Source of the DNA: Parachlamydiales bacterium
Lineage (GTDB): Bacteria; Chlamydiota; Chlamydiia; Chlamydiales; SM23-39
Assembly (NCBI GenBank): GCA_015661075.1
Contig: JACVQJ010000019.1
Location: forward strand, 26,925 to 90,924
DNA length: 64,000 bases
Direction of reading: 5' to 3'
Under the pieces are notes generated by a model. The model ran no database searches. It worked only from the letters and a program-made list of their open reading frames with translations, and was not told the DNA's origin. Shown one piece after another: positions 7,989 through 18,796 of the stretch (its first letter is position 1; the number at the start of each line of letters is the position of its first letter). Both the position numbers and the translations under genes were made by a program.

Positions 7989-9410
7989 TTATTTACAAGA
8001 GGCTGAACCTATTTTCATGACATTTGCATCGGCATCGAAAACCCATCCTCCGCCGAGCGCCTGATAAATTTGAATCAGCGAAAGAAAACTGTTGCCTTTT
8101 GCCGACTCGTAATCAATCTCGCTGCGATAGAACTGCCTTTGGGCATCAAGAAAAGTCAGATAATCCGCTTCTCCTTCCCTGTAGAGCAAATCAGAGAAGT
8201 TGAGATAGTTTCTCGTGGCTTTTAAACGCTTGGATTGCGTTTCAACCAATTCAAGATTGATTTTGTGCGTAACGAGAGCATCATTGACTTCTTTAAAAGA
8301 ATTTAAAAGAGTCGATAGATATTGATGAAGAGAATCTCTTTGCTGCGCTTCAGTCAACCTGAGATTGCTGGTCAATTGACCTCCAGTGAAAATTTCCTGA
8401 AGAACATTTGCGCCGTATTCCCAAACTTTGGACGAGTTATTTAAAAGAGTATTGAGCTGAACGCTATCATACCCAAAATTCCCGGTTAAAGAAATTTGCG
8501 GAAAAAACTGTGCCCTTGCTACCCCAATTTGTGCGCCGGCTGCGATGAGCTGTTGTTCCGCAGCACGAAGATCCGGGCGCTGGGAAACAACATCGGAAGG
8601 AAGATAGGCCGGAACGGAAGGAGGCATCGAAAATGCATCCAGAGTTGTGCCTCGCAGAATTGTTATTGACGGTTGGCCAATCAGAACGCTCAATAGATTT
8701 TCTGTCGTCGCAATCGCAATCTGAAAATTCTCAACGTCCACAACAGCTGTTTCGATTTCAGTCAAAGCTTGTTCAACGGGCATTTCAGAAGTGAGACCCA
8801 GCTCAAAGCGCACTTTAGCCAAATCATAATAACGGGTGCGGTCCTCAACCGTCCTTTTAGCAATCATGAGCTGCTGATCGAATTGGCGTAGCTGAACATA
8901 TGTATTAGCCACAGAACTGACAAGCCTCAGAACAACAATGCGGCGCGCTTCGATGGAAGACAAATAGTGATGGTAGGCCACTTCAACGGCACTGCGAACC
9001 TCGCCCCACAAATCGAGAAAATATGAGACGCTGAATAAAAATTGAAAGGAATTGATGATTTGTTGACTTTGAGAGGGAGGTGAAGAAGTGTTGCTTGAGT
9101 TTTTTTGTCGATCCGCACCTCCATTCACTTCAATTTGAGGATAGAGTTGAGATCGTGCAATGCCAAACTGCGCCTGAAATTCATCAACACGCGCAATCGC
9201 AACCTTGAGATCCTGATTATTGGCCAACGATTCATCAATCAAACGATTCAAAACATCGTCGCCCAATTGCTTCCACCAGGCAATATCAACCGCTCCATCT
9301 GTGTTTAAAGAAGTTCGCCAGGCATCGGAAGATTCCATAGTGGGGCGATGATAGGGAGGATAGAGTGTACAGGATGCAAAAAACAGCAAGAGAACAACGA
9401 ATTTTTTCAT
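7989..9410 (-). CDS. RND efflux outer-membrane lipoprotein (NodT/OprM family)
   Basis: Outer-membrane channel of a tripartite drug-efflux system. The signal peptide ends in the lipobox FASC (Cys14), so the protein is a lipoprotein. The YPPYHRP and W-x(3)GD-like segments and two repeated alpha-barrel halves (QPSITI and [22 protein letters not shown] motifs) match the OprM/NodT family; the length of 473 residues is normal. Its ATG overlaps the stop of the RND pump gene by 4 bp, so it is the third gene of the operon. Its last codons are related to the remnant at 6102-6197, evidence that a second such gene once existed nearby. Confidence 0.92.
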   Translation of the reverse strand: MKKFVVLLLFFASCTLYPPYHRPTMESSDAWRTSLNTDGAVDIAWWKQLGDDVLNRLIDESLANNQDLKVAIARVDEFQAQFGIARSQLYPQIEVNGGADRQKNSSNTSSPPSQSQQIINSFQFLFSVSYFLDLWGEVRSAVEVAYHHYLSSIEARRIVVLRLVSSVANTYVQLRQFDQQLMIAKRTVEDRTRYYDLAKVRFELGLTSEMPVEQALTEIETAVVDVENFQIAIATTENLLSVLIGQPSITILRGTTLDAFSMPPSVPAYLPSDVVSQRPDLRAAEQQLIAAGAQIGVARAQFFPQISLTGNFGYDSVQLNTLLNNSSKVWEYGANVLQEIFTGGQLTSNLRLTEAQQRDSLHQYLSTLLNSFKEVNDALVTHKINLELVETQSKRLKATRNYLNFSDLLYREGEADYLTFLDAQRQFYRSEIDYESAKGNSFLSLIQIYQALGGGWVFDADANVMKIGSASCK

Positions 9411-12400
9411 TTCTTTCCCCGATAGATAAGAGTAAAGAACAGAGGGATGAAAAAAAGGGCCAAAGTCGTCGCGGCAATCATACCGCCCATGACTCCCACA
9501 CCCACAGAATGGCGGCTGGCAGAGCCGGCTCCCGAGCTGATCACCAGCGGCAGAACTCCGAAAATAAAGGTCAGCGATGTCATTACAATCGCTCGAAAAC
9601 GCAGTGAAGCAGATTCAATGACAGCATCGCATATGGAAAGCCCCTCTTCATGTTTTTTGATGGCAAACTCAACAATTAAAATGGCATTTTTAGCAGAGAG
9701 AGCAATCAGGGTGATGAGACCGATCTGGAAATAGATATCGTTCGGCATTCCATTGAGAGTAATCGCGCAAAAAGCACCAAAGATGCCAAAGGGCACAGCC
9801 AGTAAAATGACTACGGGCGCTGACCATTTTTCATATAACGCAGCCAGAATTAAAAAAACGACAAAGAGTGCGACAGCGAAAACGGATGCAGAAGCACCAC
9901 CAGAATCAATCTCCTGATACGCCGCGCCGCTCCATCCAAAGGAAATGTCCGATGGGAGCGTCTCTTTTGCGATCTCTTCTATCGCCTTGATAGCCTGGCC
10001 AGAAGTATAACCCGGAGCTGCCTCCCCAAACATCTGGGCTGCCGGAAATTCATTAAACCGGCTGACTAAATTGGGACCTTTCGAGGGACGAATGGAAATG
10101 AGCGATTTCAGGGGCACCATATTTCCCTGCCCGGATCGCACATACATATCTCCGAGCGACGTTAATGTTTCGCGAAATTCAGGTTCCGCCTGAACAATTA
10201 CCTGATAAACGCGACCAAATTTGTTGAAATTATTGACATATACGGCCCCCACCAGTGTTTGAAGCGCTTCAAAACAATCGCTAATCGCGACGCCGAGCAT
10301 ACGGCATTTATAGCGATCCAAATCGATATAAAATTGCAAATTATCAAACTGGGCCGTGGAACGCAGCGAAGCCAGTTCGCGTCGTTGTTTTGCTTTCTCG
10401 GTCAATGCCTCGATTGCCTGCTGCAAGGCCTCGTTTCCTTTGTCGCCTCGATTTTCCAGCCAAAATTCCAAACCGCTTAATGTTCCAAGTCCTTGAATAG
10501 CAGGCGGGTTAAAGACAAAGATGTTTGCATCGGGCAAATCATAAAAAGCACGATTGAGATCTTTTGTAATCTGATCGCATTGCAAAGCGGGATTTTTTCG
10601 GTCCTTCCAATCCTTCAACACAATGAAACAGGCGTCGCTTGAGGTCCGATATACTCCTTCCGTAAAACTTAATCCCGTCAGCGACAAGACGTGCTCAACG
10701 CCCGGATGTTGCAAAGCAATTTCTTCAATTTTTTTATCTACTTGAATGGTTCTTTCCAGGCTGGCTCCGTCAGGCAGATTGGCGATCGCGATTAGAAAGG
10801 CCTGATCTTCATTCGGAATAAAACTGGTTGGTGTTTTGGCGATAAAAAAACCGATGGCCGCAAGAATCAGAGCAAAAGTTGACAACCCGGCCAATCGCCT
10901 GGTGAGTAGATAGCGCGTCCCGCGCAAATATAAGCACTGAATCCAATCGAACCCCTGGTTGAATCGTTCGGCCCATAAATGCGATTTCATTTGCGGTTTC
11001 ATGACCAGCGGGGCGATGGCTGGACTGAGCGTTAATGCAACAACGCCAGAAATCAAAACAGCTATGGCCATTGTGATCGCAAATTGGCGATAAAGTTCTC
11101 CTGCAATGCCGCCTAGGAATGCAACAGGGATGAATACCGCACACAGGACAAGCACAATAGCGATGATCGGCGAACTCACTTCTTTCATGGTTTTCAAAGC
11201 CGCTTCCGTGGGCGAAAGGGCTAATTCATTCATGTTTCGCTCAATATTTTCGATCACCACGATCGCATCATCTACGACAATGCCAATGGCAAGCACCAGA
11301 CCAAATAAAGTAAGAGTATTGATTGAGTAGCCCAAAAGATACATTCCAGCAAATGTACCGATAATGGAAATGATCATAGCCATGACCGGAATCAAGGTCG
11401 CTCGCCATTGTTGTAGAAAGAGAAAAACGACGAGTATCACAAGAATCGCCGCTTCGAAAATGGTGCGAACAAGCTCGACGATTGACATTTTGATAAATAC
11501 AGTGGAGTCATGACCGATCGTATATTCGATTCCTTCCGGAAAATTTTTAGCCATTCGCTCCATTGCCCGGTGTACTGATTTTGACACCTGAATCGCGTTG
11601 GAGCCATACTGTTGATAAGCCAGCAAAAGAACGGCTGATTTTCCCAGGTAGCTGCCACTCACTGAATAATCTTCTGCCCCCAGCGTGACCGTTGCGATGT
11701 CTTTCAGAAGGACCATTGAGCCGTTGATATCGGCGCGCAAAACGATGTTTTCAAATTGTTCGGGAGTCGAGAGCCGACCTTGCGTTGAAAAAGGAACTGT
11801 CAATGACACGGGCCGGCTATTCGGCTCTTGTCCGAGTTGTCCCAATCCAAAATCTGTATTCTGTTCCTGGATCGCCATTATGATATCATTTGGCGTGATC
11901 CCCATTTGAGCCATCAAATCGGGTCGAAGCCAAATCCGCATTGCATAATTGCGCTGGCCAATGACCGCAATTTTGCTGATACCCGGCAACAAGTTGAGAT
12001 CATTGACCACGTTAATATTGGCAAAATTACTGACAAACGTGTCGTCGTAGCGCCCATCGGGAGATTGCAACACAATCGCCAGAAGAATATTGGGGTTTTG
12101 CTTCGTGATCGTAATCCCTTCTTTTTGCACAGAATCGGGCAACGATGACATCGCTTGATTGATCCTGTTTTGCACATTGACTTGCGCCATATTGGCATCG
12201 GAACCAATCGCAAAGCAGATATCCAATACCGTCATCCCTGTCGATGAATTCTGCGATACCATGTAGATCATGTCTTCGGCGCCAAAGATTTGCTGTTCGA
12301 GAGGGGAAGCGACATCATTGGCCATCGTATCGGCATTGGCTCCATTGTAAACGGCACTCACCTCAATCAAGGGCGGTGTAAGATTGGGAAACAACTCAAT

Positions 12401-12496
12401 GGGAAGCTTGTACATGGCGATCAACCCGGCCAGCGTGATGATCAAAGAGATCACACTGGCAAAAATCGGGTGATGAATGAAATAACGAGAAATCAT
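9407..12496 (-). CDS. RND multidrug efflux pump, inner-membrane component (AcrB-like)
   Basis: Proton-driven trimeric inner-membrane exporter, 1029 residues as expected for HAE1-type pumps. The N-terminal helix is followed by a PPLIEV segment typical of the first periplasmic domain. The proton-relay motif [18 protein letters not shown] lies in transmembrane helix 4, and the second membrane half contains GNMVPL and a LIVEFA segment. It overlaps the adaptor gene upstream and the OMF gene downstream by 4 bp each, so all three are translated as one operon. Drug, bile-salt or host-compound export is the family role; the actual substrate is unknown. Confidence 0.96.
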   Translation of the reverse strand: MISRYFIHHPIFASVISLIITLAGLIAMYKLPIELFPNLTPPLIEVSAVYNGANADTMANDVASPLEQQIFGAEDMIYMVSQNSSTGMTVLDICFAIGSDANMAQVNVQNRINQAMSSLPDSVQKEGITITKQNPNILLAIVLQSPDGRYDDTFVSNFANINVVNDLNLLPGISKIAVIGQRNYAMRIWLRPDLMAQMGITPNDIIMAIQEQNTDFGLGQLGQEPNSRPVSLTVPFSTQGRLSTPEQFENIVLRADINGSMVLLKDIATVTLGAEDYSVSGSYLGKSAVLLLAYQQYGSNAIQVSKSVHRAMERMAKNFPEGIEYTIGHDSTVFIKMSIVELVRTIFEAAILVILVVFLFLQQWRATLIPVMAMIISIIGTFAGMYLLGYSINTLTLFGLVLAIGIVVDDAIVVIENIERNMNELALSPTEAALKTMKEVSSPIIAIVLVLCAVFIPVAFLGGIAGELYRQFAITMAIAVLISGVVALTLSPAIAPLVMKPQMKSHLWAERFNQGFDWIQCLYLRGTRYLLTRRLAGLSTFALILAAIGFFIAKTPTSFIPNEDQAFLIAIANLPDGASLERTIQVDKKIEEIALQHPGVEHVLSLTGLSFTEGVYRTSSDACFIVLKDWKDRKNPALQCDQITKDLNRAFYDLPDANIFVFNPPAIQGLGTLSGLEFWLENRGDKGNEALQQAIEALTEKAKQRRELASLRSTAQFDNLQFYIDLDRYKCRMLGVAISDCFEALQTLVGAVYVNNFNKFGRVYQVIVQAEPEFRETLTSLGDMYVRSGQGNMVPLKSLISIRPSKGPNLVSRFNEFPAAQMFGEAAPGYTSGQAIKAIEEIAKETLPSDISFGWSGAAYQEIDSGGASASVFAVALFVVFLILAALYEKWSAPVVILLAVPFGIFGAFCAITLNGMPNDIYFQIGLITLIALSAKNAILIVEFAIKKHEEGLSICDAVIESASLRFRAIVMTSLTFIFGVLPLVISSGAGSASRHSVGVGVMGGMIAATTLALFFIPLFFTLIYRGKK

Positions 12497-13638
12497 TTGA
12501 TCACGCCCGACATAACCTCTTGAATAATGACCGGACTGCCATTTTGAACTTTATTCACTCCTTGCGCGATCACAAGATCGCCCTCTTTGAGTCCTTCGTG
12601 GACAATCCAATAATCCTGGAACCAATTTCCAAGCACCACGAGTTTTCTTTGCGCTTTTCCCTGTTCGATCACAAAAACAGATGGACCCTGGTTGCTCTGA
12701 ATCACTGCTGTTTGGGGAACAAAAATTGCGTTGGGATGCGTTGCGCCTTTGAGAATCACCCGCACAAATTGCCCCGGAAAAAGCAACCGATTCGGGTTTG
12801 AAAATACAGCACGAAACAGCATCGTTCCGGTACTCTGCTCAATGGCTGGATTCGTAAAGTCAATGACTCCTTCCGTTGGGAAAATGGTTCCATCGGAAAG
12901 AATGGCCTCGACCTTGAAATTCATCTTTTCAGGCCATTTCAACCATTTTTTCTCGATTTCATTTCGCCATTCTAAACGATCGCGGTCTGCGACCGAAAAA
13001 TTAACCCAAATCGGATCCACTACATAAAGGGTCGTCAAGAGTCCCCGCTCTCCCGGGGAGATTAACGCACCCTCGCGATACGTGGCCTGGCTTGCAAAAC
13101 CACTCACAGGCGCCTCAATTGACGCAAAGCTCAAATTCAATTCAGCCTGGTATAAATCAGCTTGTGCACTTTGCAAACTTGCTTCAGCGGATAATTGGTT
13201 AGAAATGGCATTATCAAGATCATGCTGACTCACAGCATTTTGCTGATACAGGGGGAGCATTCTTCCCTTGACCTGATTGGCATTCCACAAAATGGCTTTT
13301 TGGTTTTCAACAGCGCTTTTGGCTTTTTCGACAGCAGCGTTTAAGGGCCGTGGATCAATCACAAACATCAAATCGCCCTGATTAACCCTTCCACCCTCCT
13401 GATAATGAATCGACTGCAGGACTCCTTCAACGCGAGCGCGTATTTCTACGATGTGTGAACTTTCCGCAACTCCGATATATTCTACATCCGCAGGAAGCGT
13501 TTTTGGCTCGATACGCATCGCAACAACGGCCACAGGGGGAGCCGTCGATTTGGAGGTCTTATTACAACTCCAAACTGCAATTAAACTTAAAATAACAACA
13601 AAAGATGGAATTCTTAAAATTCTCATAAGGCAACCCAT
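12493..13638 (-). CDS. RND efflux periplasmic adaptor lipoprotein (MFP)
   Basis: Membrane-fusion protein linking the RND pump to the outer-membrane channel. The signal peptide ends in a lipobox-like VWSC, so it is probably lipid-anchored. The body has a barrel-sandwich half-motif ([20 protein letters not shown]), a coiled-coil hairpin of about 70 residues, the second lipoyl half ([20 protein letters not shown]) and beta-barrel domains, as in AcrA/MexA. I choose the ATG at 13638, with GAAAG 7 bases upstream; ATGs at 13677 (no binding site seen) and 13626 are alternatives. It is first gene of the efflux operon. Confidence 0.9.
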   Translation of the reverse strand: MGCLMRILRIPSFVVILSLIAVWSCNKTSKSTAPPVAVVAMRIEPKTLPADVEYIGVAESSHIVEIRARVEGVLQSIHYQEGGRVNQGDLMFVIDPRPLNAAVEKAKSAVENQKAILWNANQVKGRMLPLYQQNAVSQHDLDNAISNQLSAEASLQSAQADLYQAELNLSFASIEAPVSGFASQATYREGALISPGERGLLTTLYVVDPIWVNFSVADRDRLEWRNEIEKKWLKWPEKMNFKVEAILSDGTIFPTEGVIDFTNPAIEQSTGTMLFRAVFSNPNRLLFPGQFVRVILKGATHPNAIFVPQTAVIQSNQGPSVFVIEQGKAQRKLVVLGNWFQDYWIVHEGLKEGDLVIAQGVNKVQNGSPVIIQEVMSGVIK

Positions 13639-13725
13639 AACAAAGCTTTCGAATATTGACCAGAAAAAAATGTTCATTTGGTTGTTGGCAAGAATCTCCC
13701 TTGAACAGCTTGCTCGAAGCGCAAT

Positions 13726-13745
13726 CCCGCCCCTTCAGGGGCGGG
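13726..13745. terminator. GC-rich hairpin between divergent genes
   Basis: CCCGCCCC-TTCA-GGGGCGGG forms a perfect stem-loop. It resembles the CCACCCCTGAAGGGGTGGG stem of repeat family 2, so it may be a repeat remnant rather than a dedicated terminator. A separate 12-bp palindrome GATAAATTTATC lies at 13806-13817 before the next gene. Confidence 0.5.
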
Positions 13746-13845
13746 TAAGCCGAGCTATGAAGAAATGGGGAAAACACAAGGCATTGACTCTCTTAACTTC
13801 AATGTGATAAATTTATCTATTAATTAATCAATAAAAGGATGCGGA

Positions 13846-15303
13846 TTGGACATTTTGAATTTTCAAAGTCTTGTAAAAAACCTTGCCGCAATTCGCAAAG
13901 AAACGGAATGGCTTGAACTGAAACACAATAACGAAAATCCTTATGAAATAGGCGAGTACATTTCCGCTCTTTCAAACGGAGCAGCTTTACTTGGAAGAAA
14001 TAACGCCTACATCTTATGGGGAGTTGAAGATTCGACCAGTCGCATCATCGGTACGAGTTTTCGCCCGAGAGAAGCAAAAATAAACGGTCAGGAGCTTGAG
14101 AGTTGGCTCATCTTTCATCTCGATCCCCAAATCGATCTCCAGATTCATGAAGGAGAGCTTGAGGGAAACTATGTGGTTCTTTTCGAGTTTGCTCCAGCAA
14201 CTCATCGCCCAATCCGTTTCAAGGGCATGGAGTATATTAGAGTTGGAAGTTACAAGAAAAAGCTTCAAGAGTGTCCTGAAAAGGAGAGGGAGTTATGGCG
14301 TCGATTTGATAAGTTGCCTTTTGAAAAAAGAGTAGCAAAGACTGGGGCTTTAGAATCTGAAGTTCTCTCTCTGATTGACGTTGCGGCCTATTTTGAAATT
14401 ATGAAACTGCCATTTCCAGAAAATCGTGCCGTAATCTTCCAAAGACTGGAATCAGAAGGAATCATTGTTCGCAGGGAAAGCAAACACTATGACATTACCA
14501 ATCTGGGAGCAGTCCTTTTTTCGAAAACTTTGGGAGATTTTGATCGGCTTTCCAGAAAAACCCTTAGAATTATTTTCTATCGTGGCGATAGTCGCATGGA
14601 AACGATTAAAGAACACGAGATAAAAAAAGGTTATGCATTAGGCCTCGAAGAAGCTGTCGCCTATATTAATGATCAGCTTCCTCAAAATGAACATATTGGT
14701 GAAGTCTTTCGCCAAGAAGTGCGAATGTATCCCAAAATTGCAGTTAGAGAATTAGTAGCAAATGCTTTGATCCACCAAGACTTTACCGTCACTGGCGCAG
14801 GCCCCATGGTTGAAATTTTTACAAATCGGATTGAGATATCCAATCCTGGGTTGCCACTTATCGATATCCTCCGTTTTATTGATGAAGCGCCCCGATCTCG
14901 CAACGAAATACTGGCTAGCCTGATGCGTAGGCTCAATCTTTGTGAAGAACGTGGAACAGGGATCGATAAAGTTGTTCTTCAGATCGAGCTCTTTCAGCTC
15001 CCAGCCCCAGATTTCAGAAAAACCACCCAGAACACTCTCGCTATTCTATTTGCTCCGAGAAATTTAAAGGATATGGATTCAACAGAACGGATTCGAGCCG
15101 TTTATCAGCACGCCTGCCTTCAGCATGTGATCGGCAAAAAAATGACGAATGAGTCTTTACGAAAACGTTTAGGGATCAACCCCTCCAGCTATCCGTTGGC
15201 CTCCCGTATCATTCGAGATGCCATCAAAGCTGAATTAGTCAAGCCTCAGGGAAACGGGGTTGGAGTAGGTAAAAGCGCATGTTATCTTCCATTTTGGGCG
15301 TGA
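13846..15303 (+). CDS. Schlafen/AlbA_2 domain putative ATP-binding regulator (RecG-like annotation family)
   Basis: A 485-residue soluble protein. Residues 10-140 form an AlbA_2 (Schlafen-type) domain (TEWLELKHNN, then AYILWGVED). The central-to-C-terminal part carries the HATPase_c_4-like motif RELVANALIHQDF with EISNPG and GTGIDK, as in proteins often annotated as transcriptional regulators or RecG-like. The C-terminus has a winged-helix-like segment. The TTG at 13846 is used because AAAGGA (13835-13840) lies about 6 bases upstream and no in-frame ATG precedes the domain. It stands alone, flanked by repeat remnants; related genes are common in mobile and defence islands. Confidence 0.85.
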   Translation: MDILNFQSLVKNLAAIRKETEWLELKHNNENPYEIGEYISALSNGAALLGRNNAYILWGVEDSTSRIIGTSFRPREAKINGQELESWLIFHLDPQIDLQIHEGELEGNYVVLFEFAPATHRPIRFKGMEYIRVGSYKKKLQECPEKERELWRRFDKLPFEKRVAKTGALESEVLSLIDVAAYFEIMKLPFPENRAVIFQRLESEGIIVRRESKHYDITNLGAVLFSKTLGDFDRLSRKTLRIIFYRGDSRMETIKEHEIKKGYALGLEEAVAYINDQLPQNEHIGEVFRQEVRMYPKIAVRELVANALIHQDFTVTGAGPMVEIFTNRIEISNPGLPLIDILRFIDEAPRSRNEILASLMRRLNLCEERGTGIDKVVLQIELFQLPAPDFRKTTQNTLAILFAPRNLKDMDSTERIRAVYQHACLQHVIGKKMTNESLRKRLGINPSSYPLASRIIRDAIKAELVKPQGNGVGVGKSACYLPFWA

Positions 15304-15476
15304 GACGGCTTCATAAAAAACAACGCCTCGATTACCATAACCATCTGATTATCAATTGGTATTATTTGTACACGGATTGTACACGGATCTCGTTCTTTAG
15401 TAGCTATTTTTTCATAAGCTACCTATTGTAAGATTGTTGGGATTGTACACAGATTGTAGTCAGCTCGATCTCATCG

Positions 15477-15520
15477 AGAACGCACTTCTTGCCGCAATCC
15501 CACCCCTTCAGGAGTAGGTC
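15477..15520 (-). repeat. Partial copy of dispersed repeat family 2, reverse orientation
   Basis: GAGAACGCACTTCTTGCCGC followed by AATCCCACCCCTTCAGGAGT is the reverse complement of the 3' end of the fuller copy at 45008-45146. The adjoining gap 15304-15476 contains two GGATTGTACAC direct repeats and nothing else that I recognise. Confidence 0.7.
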
Positions 15521-15571
15521 TGGCGGGAGTTTACAAGTTATTTTGCGCAACAGCGGAAGAAGAATTTCCTT

Positions 15572-18265
15572 CTATGTTTTCTGGAGCTCCGACATCGATT
15601 CCGGCATGAGGCAAGCCGCCCGATATTCACAGCTGAAAACACCCTCGGCATCGCGCTGAACTTTTTCAGGATGGATCGCATTGGCGATGATCGTTTCCAA
15701 ATGGAGCAAAGGCACTCCGACCGCACCGACCGTTCGCCGCAATATTTCAGTGATGCGGGGCGAGCCCAGAATTTTGTAGCCGAACAGTTCTTTCAATTCA
15801 CCGGATAATAACCAGGAGTGATCAAATTGGGCCAATTGCTCGGGCGTAAGCAAACTCAGGCTATAGTCGAAATTCCGAACCGCGAGGGAAATCCGGCGTC
15901 CATGCGTCGGACACGTTGTGATCGGAAGTGCGTGAGCGGAGGCAAGCGGACGGAACAGTTGAATATGAACATCCAGCCACTCTTCATCGCGATCTTCATT
16001 ATAACCGTTCGTTCCGAGATGGCTTTCTCCGGCCTCCGGCACAAAGTCGCCATATTCGAATTGATGAAAGATCTTCCAATGCTGACCCAAACCCCGGATC
16101 AGATCCCGATATTTGCGGCCGAATCGCATGAATTCGCGATCCACGGCCGTATTTGTTGCAGGTCCGTTATAGGCTCTACAGATAAAATGAAATCCCGGGC
16201 AAGGAATCCGCCTTACGCCAGGTCCAAAATAGTGAATGCCGAATTGGGCCAGCGCGCCACCTAAACTATGGCCGACGAAAACGATATCCTGCGCTTTTTT
16301 GAAACGAGGCAGCTCACTCTCGCCCTCTGCCTCAGCCAATAAAAAATTACGTATTTCTGCCGCGCTGTCTGAACATTTGAGCTGCATGATCCGGGCCAAT
16401 TTTTCATCGCAGCAAATACCCCCCTTTTTCATGGAACACTCGAGCTCTTCCAGCGCATCGCGATAGGAATAAATCGCCATGTCCGGGAGCTGATTGTCCC
16501 CGTAGAGAAGCATCCCGACCCAAAGGGGAATCGTGCGTTTAAAAAAATACCCTTCCTTCGCCCCTTTGGGAATCTCTTCGCCGAGCGTTCCCGGCGAGCC
16601 TTGCGGATTGAAATCGTTTTCGATCGATCCGGCAGCATCGATCGCATTACGATCCGAATTCGTGCTGCGATATAAATGAATCATGGGCAAGGGGCGTTTG
16701 TCAAATCGAAAGCCCTTGACAGCCGGCAGCAAGACATAATTGAGATTGCCCTCGCTGTTATCGCTCACTTTCGTAACGCAATACCAGCGCTTATGTCCTT
16801 CTTTGCTCCCAGGCGCAGGAATAATCACTCCGGCGCGCCAAACCGAATCCGATCCATTGGTGCTATATTCGCGATACAGGTTTTTTTTCACAGCGACATG
16901 GGCAAGGAGCTCATAAAAATTGTCCCAATCTTCGCATTTTTGCAGATCCTCAAAAATTTGCAGCAATTCCGCCTGATCGCGAGCCGGGTCGTTTTGGTCG
17001 GGATTACCCATCGTTTTATATCCGCAGATCGCCAGATGGGTAATCTGCCGGCCTGTCATTGCCCGTGAAAGTTCTTCGCCGGTCGGCCAAATCATCGCGA
17101 TCAGGGCATTGAATTGCTCCGGCATCAGGTGAGGCAAATGGTCGGGGATCAGATCGCCAATCAATCGATCCAAAAATAATTTAAGGGACGAATCATCGAC
17201 GATCTCTTTCCCTCCGACTCGGGCCATGCCTCGCAACTCCCGCATGCAAAAACGAACCGGCGCTTCTTTCGAATGATAATACTCCAATACCTTGTCGATG
17301 GGTTGATGCAAAGGATGCGACAAAAGATCCATGCGCAGCAAAATCAGCCGTTTATACAAGCTTTCCAAATGACCCATTTCGATATTATTTGCACCGACGT
17401 TCATCTTGTAAACATGGTCGGGCAAGAGCGGAAGCCCCCTTGCGATCATGCCGTTGAAATTAAAACCGTATGCATATTGGGCATAATCCACGTATTCCTG
17501 ACCCAATTCATCGAGCAAAAACTCCTGGTAAGCGCGCACGGTGCGCTGATCTTCCCGCGGATCGTCCTTCAACGAAATCAAATCGACTTTCAATTGCCCC
17601 TCGCCCCCTACGACCAGACGGCAGCTTCCCTGCACGGCCCGCTCGGAGACAAAATCGGTTTCCACGCTTTGCAAAGCCTCCGCAGCCAAACGGGTGAACG
17701 GATCCGTGAATGGCAATCGCCCCAACCGCTCGACAAAGGATTCCTGGGCATTCAAGGGACAGTAGATCGGCCGGCGGACGAGCTGGCCATCGATCGCATA
17801 ATATTGTTGCGATGCGATCAGGTCATGGACCTGGCGAAAACCGGATGAGATCGAATCATTTTTTATCTGGCTAGCCCGGACAGCAATGCAATGGTGCGGA
17901 GGATACTTAGCAACGAATGGAATCCATTCAAATAGTTTGTCTCCCCAACTCTTAGCGCTCTCCAGGACAACCTCCCATCGACCGTTCAAGGATCCATGAT
18001 CCTCGATCTCGAGAAATAAATAGCGATCCTTTTGAATTTTGGAAAACATCTTGCGCGATTGCAAGATATTGGCCAGCAGCAGAGCCAATTCGAAGCTCTG
18101 TCCAGGCTGCGGCAATACAGGCGTTAGTATCTGCACTTCTTCGATGATCGGCGGGGCATTTTTCTTTTTGGGCGACGCAACTAAGCTTTGGCGTTGATAC
18201 GACCAGGTACAATTATCTAACCGTTTTAATTTTACAGCCCCAATCGCTTTTTGAATGGACGTCAC
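15572..18265 (-). CDS. Large lipase-like protein (897 aa), possible effector
   Basis: A very large protein of which only two parts can be assigned. Around residue 675 IVFVGHSLGGALAQF has the GxSxG nucleophile elbow of class 3 lipases and other alpha/beta hydrolases. Residues about 60-120 (LLANILQSRK...GSLNGRWEV...WIPFVAKY) match the whole of the small neighbouring protein at 18380-18682. No signal peptide or membrane helix is seen. The start is GTG at 18265 with AGGAG six bases upstream. Size, lone lipase motif and location among accessory genes suggest a secreted lipid-acting effector, but this is inference. The catalytic Asp and His cannot be placed with certainty. Confidence 0.7.
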   Translation of the reverse strand: MTSIQKAIGAVKLKRLDNCTWSYQRQSLVASPKKKNAPPIIEEVQILTPVLPQPGQSFELALLLANILQSRKMFSKIQKDRYLFLEIEDHGSLNGRWEVVLESAKSWGDKLFEWIPFVAKYPPHHCIAVRASQIKNDSISSGFRQVHDLIASQQYYAIDGQLVRRPIYCPLNAQESFVERLGRLPFTDPFTRLAAEALQSVETDFVSERAVQGSCRLVVGGEGQLKVDLISLKDDPREDQRTVRAYQEFLLDELGQEYVDYAQYAYGFNFNGMIARGLPLLPDHVYKMNVGANNIEMGHLESLYKRLILLRMDLLSHPLHQPIDKVLEYYHSKEAPVRFCMRELRGMARVGGKEIVDDSSLKLFLDRLIGDLIPDHLPHLMPEQFNALIAMIWPTGEELSRAMTGRQITHLAICGYKTMGNPDQNDPARDQAELLQIFEDLQKCEDWDNFYELLAHVAVKKNLYREYSTNGSDSVWRAGVIIPAPGSKEGHKRWYCVTKVSDNSEGNLNYVLLPAVKGFRFDKRPLPMIHLYRSTNSDRNAIDAAGSIENDFNPQGSPGTLGEEIPKGAKEGYFFKRTIPLWVGMLLYGDNQLPDMAIYSYRDALEELECSMKKGGICCDEKLARIMQLKCSDSAAEIRNFLLAEAEGESELPRFKKAQDIVFVGHSLGGALAQFGIHYFGPGVRRIPCPGFHFICRAYNGPATNTAVDREFMRFGRKYRDLIRGLGQHWKIFHQFEYGDFVPEAGESHLGTNGYNEDRDEEWLDVHIQLFRPLASAHALPITTCPTHGRRISLAVRNFDYSLSLLTPEQLAQFDHSWLLSGELKELFGYKILGSPRITEILRRTVGAVGVPLLHLETIIANAIHPEKVQRDAEGVFSCEYRAACLMPESMSELQKT

Positions 18266-18379
18266 TTGTCTCTCCTAATCCCCCCTTCAAGCGACTCATA
18301 TCAAGAAATGTTTTTATTTACAAGCTCTTTATTTATTCCTCACGAGATCTACAGAAATGTGGGTCGGATAAAAAAGACC

Positions 18380-18682
18380 CTAAAACACAGAAGCAATCCA
18401 GGGACACATTTCGAGGAACCGACCCCAGCAGCCCTTATAATCGCTAGGGGTAATTTCCCATCGGCCAGCCAATGATCCAGATCGGAATTCGATATCCAGA
18501 TAGCCGAGCTTCTGTATTTTGGCGTACCCCTCAGGCGATTGCAGGATTTGGGCCACACAACGTGCGAATTTTTCGGCCTTTTCGGGCGATAACCCCCGAG
18601 GCGTTTGAATAATCCCTTTTTCTCGTCCAACCTTGTACTGATAATCGCAACCACTTAACCATTTCACAGTTGCAGCCGACAT
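18380..18682 (-). CDS. Stand-alone copy of the N-terminal domain of the adjacent lipase-like protein
   Basis: A 100-residue protein related to residues 60-120 of the 897-residue neighbour: QILQSPEGYAKIQKLGYLDIE, then GSLAGRWEI and CPWIASVF align with QILQ/NILQSRKMFSKIQ, GSLNGRWEV and IPFVAKY. I start it at the ATG at 18682, which has GGAG 9 bases upstream; ATGs at 18697 and 18715 would add up to 11 residues. It lies directly upstream of the large gene on the same strand, so it may be a partial duplication, a regulator, or an immunity or chaperone partner. No function is known to me. Confidence 0.65.
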   Translation of the reverse strand: MSAATVKWLSGCDYQYKVGREKGIIQTPRGLSPEKAEKFARCVAQILQSPEGYAKIQKLGYLDIEFRSGSLAGRWEITPSDYKGCWGRFLEMCPWIASVF

Positions 18683-18796
18683 TACCTGATTCTCCATTTT
18701 AAAAATGGCAAACAATTTAACCGAATCAAGCTGTTAATTACAATATCCCAGATCTGCCTTGCAAACTATCCATACCATCACTAGAATGCAAGCTAT

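Noticed and set aside
13806..13817. GATAAATTTATC palindrome between the efflux operon and the AlbA_2 gene
   Set aside because: A 12-bp AT-rich palindrome could occur by chance; no second site or regulator gene supports an operator.
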